From: DATIRA01 sp963766505
GTDB taxonomy: Bacteria > Pseudomonadota > Gammaproteobacteria > Steroidobacterales > Steroidobacteraceae
Length of the DNA: 64,000 bases
Assembly: GCA_963766505.1 (NCBI GenBank)
Contig: CAVYAL010000004.1
Span: 124,001 to 188,000 of the forward strand
Direction: 5' to 3'
The position numbers were made by a program, and so were the translations under genes. Shown piece after piece: positions 35,987 through 43,524 of this stretch. Below the pieces are notes generated by a model. The model was not told where the DNA came from. It saw nothing but the letters and a program-made list of their open reading frames with translations, and searched no databases. Position 1 is the first letter of the stretch, and every line of letters begins with the position of its first letter.

Positions 35987-36160
35987 ATGAAGCGCCGAAT
36001 GAGGATCCATTACACGGAGCCCGATAAGGCGTTGATGTGGGAGCGCTGACGACAAGGCGAGTCGCTGAACAAGATCGCCCGCCTCTTTGACCGTAACCAC
36101 TCCGCTATCGGCGGCATTCTGGCGAGGACCAGCGGCATACGGCCCCCGCCGCGCTTGACG
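35987..36160 (+). pseudogene. IS30-type transposase N-terminal remnant
   Basis: Reading from ATG 35987: MKRRMRIHYTEPDKALMWER, an in-frame TGA, then RQGESLNKIARLFDRNHSAI and GGILARTSGIRPPPR. This is the N-terminal helix-turn-helix region of IS30-family transposases, where a Trp codon normally stands at the TGA. After about 36160 the resemblance stops and the rest of the transposase is absent. It is dead mobile DNA filling the 312-bp gap between the kinase-like gene and the first hydrolase of the island. Confidence 0.78.
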
Positions 36161-36206
36161 ATGACGGCCGCGCCCCCGGGCTTGCGGATCACGTTCACGC
36201 CGCTGG

Positions 36207-37145
36207 CTAGGACAAGGACCGGATGAAAGCAGCCATCGCATCCCTCATCTGCGTCAGGCCCGGATCCTCGATCGGATAGTGGCCGGCGTTCCCGAGCGTG
36301 ACGACCTGCTTCGGCGCACGCAGCCGCTTCCAGAAGGGCTCCGTCACCGGGAAAGGGGTCCAGCGGTCTTCACCCGGCTGCAGCAGCAACACCGGACAAA
36401 GATCGAAGTCCTCGAACTCAATGGTCGGTTTGTACTGGATCATGCTGTCGACGAACTCAAGCGTGACGCATGCGCCGGCCGAATGCTTGTCTTTCAGCAA
36501 TATGCGCAGTGCCCTGTCATCGTTCACCAGGGCCTTCATCTTCACCAGATGCTTCATCGGTACGCGCAGCCGCCTGAGCACTGAATCGGGCATGGCGCCC
36601 AGCATCTTGAAAGCGACTTCGTCCATCCGGGGCCGGTCCGACATGCGCATGCGAGCCACCGGCGAACCTGCGTCGATGAAGCACATGCCCATGATGCCGC
36701 TCACCTTCCGCGTCTCGCAGGCGACGTTGTAGGCGAGCATCCCACCAGCGCTTAGTCCGTAGAGAAAGACCGGCCGGCCATCCGCCGCGACTTCCCTCTC
36801 CACGAACTCGGCGCCTATCCGCACCCAGTCTTCCCAGCGCACGCCGGACTCACCGTTACGCGTCATGCCGTAGAACGGCATGTCGATAGCAGCGACCTCG
36901 AAGCCGAGCCTCGCGAGCGGCGCTCCCGCAACGAGCGACAGCAACCGCCCGTTGGTGCCCACCCCGTGATGCAGGATCACCTTGCACGGGGAAGCAGGAT
37001 TGGCGAACCGCTCGACGTGCACATCGCTGTTACGCCAGCGGAAGGAGTCCTCCTTCGGCCCGAAATCCGCCTCCCAGCGACAGGCTGGGGGCAGGTAATC
37101 CTGCAACCGGACCCAGGTCGGATCAGTCTGGTACGTATCGGTCAT
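36207..37145 (-). CDS. alpha/beta hydrolase (Ser nucleophile)
   Basis: 312 residues, no signal peptide, so cytoplasmic. The oxyanion-side motif HHGVGTNGRLL is at about 58-68. The nucleophile elbow is GLSAGGM (Ser at about 130), with a late Asp (LLQPGEDRWTPFP) and His (GNAGHYPIEDPG) completing the triad. A hydrolase of an ester- or thioester-type substrate is likely, but the substrate is not readable from sequence. It is the last gene of the minus-strand island operon, 36 bp after the second hydrolase gene. Confidence 0.85.
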   Translation of the reverse strand: MTDTYQTDPTWVRLQDYLPPACRWEADFGPKEDSFRWRNSDVHVERFANPASPCKVILHHGVGTNGRLLSLVAGAPLARLGFEVAAIDMPFYGMTRNGESGVRWEDWVRIGAEFVEREVAADGRPVFLYGLSAGGMLAYNVACETRKVSGIMGMCFIDAGSPVARMRMSDRPRMDEVAFKMLGAMPDSVLRRLRVPMKHLVKMKALVNDDRALRILLKDKHSAGACVTLEFVDSMIQYKPTIEFEDFDLCPVLLLQPGEDRWTPFPVTEPFWKRLRAPKQVVTLGNAGHYPIEDPGLTQMRDAMAAFIRSLS

Positions 37146-37181
37146 GCTGCCTCGATGTTTGTACAGAGCTGGTGCGCCCGC

Positions 37182-38150
37182 TCAGACGCCGCGATACCCG
37201 CCACCCACCCAGGCGAGCAGCATCTCAGCGAATTCCTCGGGCTTGTCCTGGTAAGAGAAGTGCCCGCAGCGCTCAAAAACCCGCAATTGGCTGCGTTTGA
37301 GCCGCTGCTGAAGGCGGTGGGCGTTGTCGACGAGCAGGAACTGGTCGAGGTCGCCCCAGAAGAGCTGCACCGGAAGGTCGAGGCTGGCGAGGTGCGGGTC
37401 GACCGTTGCGAGGTTCTCGGGATACGCCTTGAACCATTGCGTTACCGTGCCAATGCGCCCGGCATAACTCGCGACGTAATCCGCGACTTCCGCTGTGCTG
37501 GGAACGTAGTTCACGCAGCCGAGGCGACAACCGCCTTCCACAAAAGCCTTGGATCCGGTAATGGCAAACATCATGCGCCAGAACCCGGAGTCCACCATCT
37601 TGTCGATGATGCTGCCGTTGGTCGAAGGTGCGATGGCCGGGCCGTCACCCACGATCACGCTGGCCGCGTCGTGTTGACGGTGTATCACGTAGTGCAGGGC
37701 CACCGGCATGCCGACGTCGGGGCCGACGATGTGAACCTGCTTGAGTCCCAGCTCGCGGATGAACTTGTCGAGGAAACGGCTCTGGGCGTCGAAGCCCATG
37801 AACTCGAGGCCACCTTCGCTGCGACCGAACCCGGGCAGGTCCAGCGCAACCAGCCGGCAGTGCTGCGCAAGCTTGTCCCAGATCGGCTCATAGCACAGGA
37901 TGCTCTGCGGCAGCGGACACAGCAGCAGCACGACGGGGCCATCCTGCTTGCCGCCCTGGGCAAAGCGCACCTTGACGCCGTCGATGCTGCGATACTCAGG
38001 ACGAATACTGAACTGCACCGCGCGGGGCTCGGCACGCCCGGCGCCGGGACGCGCGGCATTCTTGACCTGTGCATACTCATGCGTGACCGCGAGCAGCACG
38101 CTGGCGTTGAGCCGGCCGAGAAAACCAATCGGATCGGAAGTTGTGTTCAT
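37182..38150 (-). CDS. alpha/beta hydrolase with Asp nucleophile (dehalogenase/epoxide-hydrolase-like)
   Basis: 322 residues from ATG 38150 (MNTTSDPIGFLGRLNASVLL). The nucleophile elbow reads VGPDVGMPVA, with Asp where serine hydrolases have Ser. The distal His is in FERCGHFSYQDKPEEFAE. An Asp nucleophile is the mark of haloalkane/fluoroacetate dehalogenases and epoxide hydrolases. DLPGFGRSEGG and LFWGDLDQFL are normal fold blocks. It is cytoplasmic and lies between the sulfatase and the Ser hydrolase on the same strand. The actual bond cleaved is unknown. Confidence 0.83.
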   Translation of the reverse strand: MNTTSDPIGFLGRLNASVLLAVTHEYAQVKNAARPGAGRAEPRAVQFSIRPEYRSIDGVKVRFAQGGKQDGPVVLLLCPLPQSILCYEPIWDKLAQHCRLVALDLPGFGRSEGGLEFMGFDAQSRFLDKFIRELGLKQVHIVGPDVGMPVALHYVIHRQHDAASVIVGDGPAIAPSTNGSIIDKMVDSGFWRMMFAITGSKAFVEGGCRLGCVNYVPSTAEVADYVASYAGRIGTVTQWFKAYPENLATVDPHLASLDLPVQLFWGDLDQFLLVDNAHRLQQRLKRSQLRVFERCGHFSYQDKPEEFAEMLLAWVGGGYRGV

Positions 38151-38185
38151 GACTGCGTGAATTCCATTGGGTTGAATGACGTGAC

Positions 38186-39946
38186 TCAGGGCGTCTGCTC
38201 TTCGATGAAGCCGTGCCACGGACTCCAGTTCTCTGCGACGGGCACGATGCCTTTCTCTTTCGCGTAACTGTCGTAGATCGCGATCATCCGCTTGAGCCTC
38301 TCCGGCTGCGCGCCTTCGAGCTGGGTGGTTTCCGCGGGGTCATTGCGGATGTCGTACAGGTGCCACTGGCCGTCGCCGTACATGCCCGTCCGGACACGCA
38401 TCGCCTTGTAGTTACCCGCGACGACGAAGCTGTTGCCGAAGAGTTCGAACGCGACCCATTGGTCTTCCGTACGAGGGCGCTCGCTCTTTCCTTCGATGAA
38501 GCTGCGCATCGAGACGCCGGAAGGCGCGACGATCTTGCGGCCCTTGTATCCCTGCGGGGCCGGCCCGACGCCAGCGTAGTCCAGGATCGTGGTCGGCACG
38601 TCCTTGACGTGCGCATACTCCGCGGTCTTTTGCGTCTTGCGGGCAAACGTAGCGTTGCTGGGCGGTACGATGATCAGCGGCGTGCGAATACCGCCTTCGC
38701 CGATAAACCACTTCCACCACGACAGGCCGCCGGTAACGGCATTGGCAAAATCGGTGCCGATGAAAACATAGGAGTCGCCGTTTCCGATGTCCTCGAAGGC
38801 CTGGCTGAAGTTCTTCTGCGCCCACTGGGTTGCGGCCGGATTGCTCAACTCGCCCTGGACGTCGGTACCCTCCGGCCCGTTGTCGGACAGGTAAACGATC
38901 AGCGTGTCGTCGAGCTGCCCGGTCTCGCGCAGGTAGTTGAGTATCAGGCCCACGCTGTAGTCCTGCGACTCCAGCATGGCTGCGTAGGTAGCCATCACGC
39001 GCGCCATCCGGCGTCTGTCCTCGTCGCTCAGCGACGCCCAGGTGCGCAGCAGATGGTTCTTGCTCGCGTCAGGGTACTTGGCGTCCTGCGGGATGATGCC
39101 GAGTTTCTTCTGCGCCTCGAAACGGGCGTGCTTGAGGCCGTCGAAGCCGAGTTCGTAGAAGTGCTGCTCGTATTTTTCGATGAGGAAGTCCGGCGCCTGT
39201 AGCGGTGCGTGCGGCGTCGTGTAGGCAACGTAGGCGAAGAACGGCTTGCCGCTTTTGCGGTCCGTCTCGAGGTATTCGAGCAGCTTGGCGGTAAAGAGGT
39301 CGTCCGAGAAAATGCCGGTCGGCCGCGCGACGCGCTTGCCGTCCTCATAGTACGGCTCGGCCGGTATCTTGCCGGCCTTGACCTGGGCGGCGACTTCAGG
39401 GTCGTGCATGTCGACGTGGAATACCCCATCGTTCCAGTGATTGGCGCCACCCGTATAGATTGAGTAGCTGCGATCGAAGCCCCACTCGGTTGGCGGCTCC
39501 CCGCCGTGACGGGTACCGCCGAGGTGCCACTTGCCGACGGTGTAGGTGCGGTAGCCTGAGTCTCGCAGCAGTTCTGCAATCGTGGCCGTCGTGCGGGTCA
39601 GGTAGGCCTCGTATCCGGGCTTGCCCTCCGCCGGCGGATATTTTGTGTAATCGAAGGCGCCGAGACCGATTTCCACCGGGTTGTTGCCAGTCAGCAGCAT
39701 GCCTCGCGTGATCGAGCACACAGGCGAGGCATGGAACCGGGTGAAGGTGATACCTTCCTGCGCGAGGTGATCGATGTTCGGAGTGCGGGTCACCGCGCCG
39801 GTGAAACCGAAATCGCCCAGTGCTGCATCATCGGCGACGATCAGCAGGACGTTTGGCCGTGTCGCAGGCTTCTCCGCCCGGGCATATGGGGATACAGTGC
39901 CTGCGATCAGGCCGGCGGCAATATAGGACAGGATCAGTTGTCGCAT
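38186..39946 (-). CDS. secreted arylsulfatase-like sulfatase
   Basis: 586 residues with a signal peptide (MRQLILSYIAAGLIAGTVSPYARA). N-terminal metal site RPNVLLIVADDAALGDFGFTG. The formylglycine motif is ASPVCSITRGMLLTGNN, in which the usual C-x-P-x-R is C-S-I-T-R (Pro replaced by Ile). Further sulfatase blocks: GKWHLGG, IVYLSDNGPEGTDVQGEL and GEGGIRTPLIIV. It would hydrolyse sulfate esters in the periplasm. Its ATG overlaps the CoA-transferase stop (TAATG), so expression is coupled. The formylglycine-generating enzyme is not in the window. Confidence 0.9.
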   Translation of the reverse strand: MRQLILSYIAAGLIAGTVSPYARAEKPATRPNVLLIVADDAALGDFGFTGAVTRTPNIDHLAQEGITFTRFHASPVCSITRGMLLTGNNPVEIGLGAFDYTKYPPAEGKPGYEAYLTRTTATIAELLRDSGYRTYTVGKWHLGGTRHGGEPPTEWGFDRSYSIYTGGANHWNDGVFHVDMHDPEVAAQVKAGKIPAEPYYEDGKRVARPTGIFSDDLFTAKLLEYLETDRKSGKPFFAYVAYTTPHAPLQAPDFLIEKYEQHFYELGFDGLKHARFEAQKKLGIIPQDAKYPDASKNHLLRTWASLSDEDRRRMARVMATYAAMLESQDYSVGLILNYLRETGQLDDTLIVYLSDNGPEGTDVQGELSNPAATQWAQKNFSQAFEDIGNGDSYVFIGTDFANAVTGGLSWWKWFIGEGGIRTPLIIVPPSNATFARKTQKTAEYAHVKDVPTTILDYAGVGPAPQGYKGRKIVAPSGVSMRSFIEGKSERPRTEDQWVAFELFGNSFVVAGNYKAMRVRTGMYGDGQWHLYDIRNDPAETTQLEGAQPERLKRMIAIYDSYAKEKGIVPVAENWSPWHGFIEEQTP

Positions 39947-41217
39947 TAGGTCGCTCCAATAGAGTTCGATTCACCGAGAACCACGGCAATCATCTGCGCG
40001 GCGAAGTTCCCGACCAGCGCGCCGGACTGCACGAGACGCTCCATTTCCTGCGCATCGAGCCCAAGCAGCGCACAGACCTCCGCGTTGTGCTCACCCTGCA
40101 GTGCGGGCTCGCCAGGAGGATCGAGATCTGCCGCGGAGAATTTCCAGGGCCGCCCGGGCAGGCGGAAGTCGCCACCGTTGCGGTCCGAGACGCGATGCGT
40201 GGCCGTCCAGTACTCGGCCCACTCGCTGTCCGCCACATGCTCGAGCGTGCGGATCTCACCGATGGCGATCTTCGCCTCGTCGAGCTGCGCGTCCAGCGCC
40301 GCGAGATCCGGAAACGAGTAGATCCACGCCTGCACGATCGCCTTCAACGCTTCGAGGTTGGCCCGCCGCGCGCCCGGCGTGCCGAAGCGCGGGTCCTGCG
40401 CCAGGTCCGGTCGGCGCATTGCCGCCATGAAGAAACGGAAGGTGATCGTTCCGACCAGGCTGATGGCCGAGACGAAGGTCTCGCCGCCCGGCCCCTTGAA
40501 GAACGAGCCGTCGGTCGCGCCGAGAATGGCCGGCTCATCCCCGAGGTCGAGGCCGCTCAGGTCGACGTGGGCCCGTTCATTGATAGCCATGATCGTTGCT
40601 GCCATCGCGACGTCGATGTGCTGGCCGCGACCGGCGAGCTCGCGCTGGCGCAACGCCGCCAGCACGCCAATAGCCGCCTGCAGGCCGGCGTACACGTCGG
40701 CGTGCGACAGCGGATCGGTCTGCGGGGCACCGAGATTTCCAGAGAAGTGCCGCAACGCGTGATGGGTGAAACCCGCCTCCGCCTGTACGGTGGGCGCGTA
40801 CGCCATACGCCCCTTCCAGGGCCCCTGCTGGCCATAACCGGAGATCGACACGTAGACCAGGCGGGGATTGCGCAGGGCCAGCGTCGCGTAGTCGAGCCCG
40901 AACCCGGCCAGCGTCCCGGGCCGGAAATTCTCGACCAGCACGTCCGCGCGGTCGCAGAGCCGCAGGGCCAGTTCGCGCGCCTCGGGCTTGTTGAGGTCGA
41001 TCGAGATGTTCTTCTTGCCGGCATTCTGCTGGGCGTAGTAACCCGACATGCCGTTGGTGTTCACCGGTGCCGCAAAGCGCGAAACATCCGCACGCGGCGG
41101 CTCGACCTTGATCACGTCGGCACCGAGGTCCTGCAATGTGCGCGCGCAGAGCGGACCCGCGAGTACGCGCGAGAAATCGACGACCTGCAGTCCCTGCAAG
41201 GGTCCGGCCATGCTCAT
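39946..41217 (-). CDS. class III (CaiB/BaiF) acyl-CoA transferase
   Basis: 423 residues from ATG 41217 (MSMAGPLQGLQVVDFSRVLA), overlapping the hydratase stop as ATGA. Family blocks: LAGPLCARTLQDLGADVIKVEPP at the N-terminus, ENFRPGTLAGFGLDY, SISGYGQQGPW and the catalytic-Asp region SHADVYAGLQAAIGVL. It transfers CoA between carboxylic acids, usually activating a substrate for beta-oxidation-type catabolism. It lies downstream of the enoyl-CoA hydratase and upstream of the sulfatase in one operon. Confidence 0.92.
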   Translation of the reverse strand: MSMAGPLQGLQVVDFSRVLAGPLCARTLQDLGADVIKVEPPRADVSRFAAPVNTNGMSGYYAQQNAGKKNISIDLNKPEARELALRLCDRADVLVENFRPGTLAGFGLDYATLALRNPRLVYVSISGYGQQGPWKGRMAYAPTVQAEAGFTHHALRHFSGNLGAPQTDPLSHADVYAGLQAAIGVLAALRQRELAGRGQHIDVAMAATIMAINERAHVDLSGLDLGDEPAILGATDGSFFKGPGGETFVSAISLVGTITFRFFMAAMRRPDLAQDPRFGTPGARRANLEALKAIVQAWIYSFPDLAALDAQLDEAKIAIGEIRTLEHVADSEWAEYWTATHRVSDRNGGDFRLPGRPWKFSAADLDPPGEPALQGEHNAEVCALLGLDAQEMERLVQSGALVGNFAAQMIAVVLGESNSIGAT

Positions 41218-41993
41218 CGACCCACGAACTTCGCGAGGCCGGGGCCATTCTTCATCAGCGAATCCATGCCGATCTTCAGGTCTTCGGAGGACCACAGCGC
41301 GTTCTGCCACTCTTCCATGACGGCGTCGGCCGCGGAGACGCCCTCGTTCGCGGCGAGATTGGCGAGTCGCTTGGTGATGCGATGCGCCAGCGTGGGTCCG
41401 TGGGCTAGTTCACGCACCAGGGCGAGCGAGGCCTCTGCAAGATGTTCGTCGTCCACGACGCGATTGATGATGTTCCAGCGCTCGAGCGTCTCGGCGTCGT
41501 AGCGTCGGCCGAGCATAGACATTTCCTTGGCGCGCGCCACGCCGGCGCGCTGCACCTGTCGCTGGATCGCACCCATCAGCGGATTGAGGCCGAGCGTGAC
41601 CTCGACCGAGCCGATCTTGGCGCTGCGGGCAGCGATGATGAAGTCGCAGGCCAGCGCCAGTTCGAAGCCGCCACCCACGCACACACCGTGCACGGCAGCG
41701 ACCGCCGGCAGGGAAAAGGATTCCAGCCGTGCCAGGAACTCCGCGGGCGAAACGGTGAGGCCTTCGCCGTTGCCCATTGCAGCCTCGAACAGGGACAAGT
41801 CGGCGCCTGCCGAAAAATGCCGCAGCCCACTTTTGAGCAGCACGGCACGCGCGCCCGCAGCCTCTGCCGCCTCGAAGCCATCGAGAATTCCCTGCATCAG
41901 CGTTGGGCCGAGCAGGTTATGCGGTGCGAAGCGCATCTCCACGATCGCGACCGGACCGTCGTGCGTCACCTGGACCACGGATTCCTGATTCAT
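41214..41993 (-). CDS. enoyl-CoA hydratase/isomerase family protein
   Basis: 259 residues of the crotonase fold. The oxyanion-hole blocks are SGLRHFSAGADLSLFEAAMG and VHGVCVGGGFELALACDFII, with LGLNPLMGAIQRQVQRAGVARAK at the trimer-side helix. It would hydrate or isomerise an unsaturated acyl-CoA. It is the first gene of the minus-strand island operon, only 56 bp from the divergent AraC gene, which is therefore its likely regulator. Confidence 0.92.
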   Translation of the reverse strand: MNQESVVQVTHDGPVAIVEMRFAPHNLLGPTLMQGILDGFEAAEAAGARAVLLKSGLRHFSAGADLSLFEAAMGNGEGLTVSPAEFLARLESFSLPAVAAVHGVCVGGGFELALACDFIIAARSAKIGSVEVTLGLNPLMGAIQRQVQRAGVARAKEMSMLGRRYDAETLERWNIINRVVDDEHLAEASLALVRELAHGPTLAHRITKRLANLAANEGVSAADAVMEEWQNALWSSEDLKIGMDSLMKNGPGLAKFVGR

Positions 41994-42049
41994 GCTTCTC
42001 TCCCACCTGAGGGGAACGGATGATCAATCCTTGACCAAGGCAAGACAAG

Positions 42050-43156
42050 GTGAAATCCTGCCAGCTGGAGGGTTTTTTCGTGCCAGTTATTCGAAGCCAA
42101 GCGAGAGCCAGCGTCGGACGGGAGCGACGCCGCCTCGGGGACCGTGCAAGCGCTGGCGGCAGCTATGGGCTCGCTGCCCTGTTCGACGAACTCGAGGAAC
42201 AGGGCGTCCCCGCGCGCGAGCTCCTGGCCGGCACCGGAGTCCCGATGTCGTGGCGCAATCGTGCTGACACTGCGCTTTCACACGCGCAGCGGATAGCACT
42301 GTTCAAGAACGCGCAGCGGCTTGCCAGGCGACCGGATACTGCCCTGCGCGCCGGGAAGCGGCAGAAGATCAGCGACTTCGGGGTCTATGGATTCGCGATG
42401 GCGACAAGCCCCACCTTCGGGGGCGCGTTCCGGTTCGGCCGCGAGCATGTCGAGCTGGCCGGACCCGTGCTCAGGATTACGTTCGAGCTGCGAGGCGATA
42501 CAGGGGTCCTGCGCTCTCACAATCCGCAGTCTCTCGGCAACCTCCTGCCCTTCGTCGCAGAGTTCTGGCGCAGTTCCATGACCGTGCTGCTGGGCCACGT
42601 GCTTGAGGCACCGTTTCCATCGCGGGCAATGTACTTCCCGTACGAGGCGCCACCGCATGCCGCTGCTTACCGGAAGACGTTCGCGTGCCCCGTATATTTT
42701 GACAGCGACGTGATGGAGTGGCATTTCGATGCGTCGGTGCTCGAGGCGCCGTGCCCGAATGCCAGTACCATGACGGCGGGCCTCTGCCGGGAATTCTGCG
42801 AGCGCATCGTCTCCAGCGGCGGCGGACAGACTCCATTGCAGAGGGAGATCCGGGCAGTGTGCCTCGACACACAGGGCCGTAATGCAACGGCGGCCAGTGT
42901 CGCGGTCACGCTCGGGCTATCGCTCAGGACGTTTCACCGTCGGCTGCAGGCTGAGGAAGTGACATTCCAGCACCTGCTCGATGAGGTCCGCCGTTCGGTG
43001 GCGATCGAGTACCTGACGAATACGACTATGCCGATCGAGGAAATCGGGAGCCGACTCGGCATCGCGGACGCGTCGAATTTCCGGAAGGCCTTCAGGCGGT
43101 GGGCGGGGGAATCGCCGAGTTCGTACCGGGCCCAGACATCATCGAAGCGCTCTTAA
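42050..43156 (+). CDS. AraC-family transcriptional regulator
   Basis: 368 residues from GTG 42050. The N-terminal ~200 residues match the arabinose-binding-like domain of the OruR/ArgR-type AraC subgroup. The C-terminal HTH_18 domain is clear: ASVAVTLGLSLRTFHRRLQA, TFQHLLDEVRRSVAIEYLTN, TTMPIEEIGSRLGIADASNF and RRWAGESPSSYR. It is divergent from the hydratase operon across 56 bp, so it probably controls the catabolic genes in response to a pathway metabolite. The effector is unknown. Confidence 0.9.
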   Translation: MKSCQLEGFFVPVIRSQARASVGRERRRLGDRASAGGSYGLAALFDELEEQGVPARELLAGTGVPMSWRNRADTALSHAQRIALFKNAQRLARRPDTALRAGKRQKISDFGVYGFAMATSPTFGGAFRFGREHVELAGPVLRITFELRGDTGVLRSHNPQSLGNLLPFVAEFWRSSMTVLLGHVLEAPFPSRAMYFPYEAPPHAAAYRKTFACPVYFDSDVMEWHFDASVLEAPCPNASTMTAGLCREFCERIVSSGGGQTPLQREIRAVCLDTQGRNATAASVAVTLGLSLRTFHRRLQAEEVTFQHLLDEVRRSVAIEYLTNTTMPIEEIGSRLGIADASNFRKAFRRWAGESPSSYRAQTSSKRS

Positions 43157-43476
43157 TCAATGCACTGAGAAGGGACCGGCCCCTCAGGCGGTCCTCTCTT
43201 GTGATTCGGCGGCGCACCACGGGCCGCAACGGGTTGATAGCCCCATCCAACGTCTGCGATCGGTGAGACCACCGTACGGCCGCTCCTGGCCGTTCTCTGC
43301 CTGCTGCCCCGAAGCCGCAAAGCAGCCGCTCGAAGAGCTAGGGCGGAATGACCAGGACTTCCCGCGGCACAGAACGTCTTAGTGCCAGAACCGGGCTCGT
43401 CAGGTGGGTGGGTAACAACCGGCCCGAAAACCCGTTACCGAGTTACCCAATTTCGAGCATCCATGCTCGCAAGTTC
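43157..43476. other. intergenic stretch without a recognised gene
   Basis: 320 bases between the AraC stop and the 48-bp repeat. No convincing ORF, tRNA or long repeat is visible. A weak GGACCGG / CGGTCC pairing near 43171-43195 just after the AraC stop might act as a terminator. An imperfect GAGCATCCATGCTC palindrome is at 43455-43468. Confidence 0.5.
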
Positions 43477-43524
43477 TGAGCTTATCGACAGATAGCTTAC
43501 GGAATATTCCGAGCACATGGTTTA
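43477..43524 (+). repeat. 48-bp direct repeat, right copy (left end of the complete IS)
   Basis: Identical base for base to 35876-35923. Its last 20 bases overlap the IS left terminal inverted repeat (43505-43527); the preceding 28 bases are outside the part mirrored at the right end. Either the element has a longer left terminus than right, or part of the host sequence was carried with it. Confidence 0.93.
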
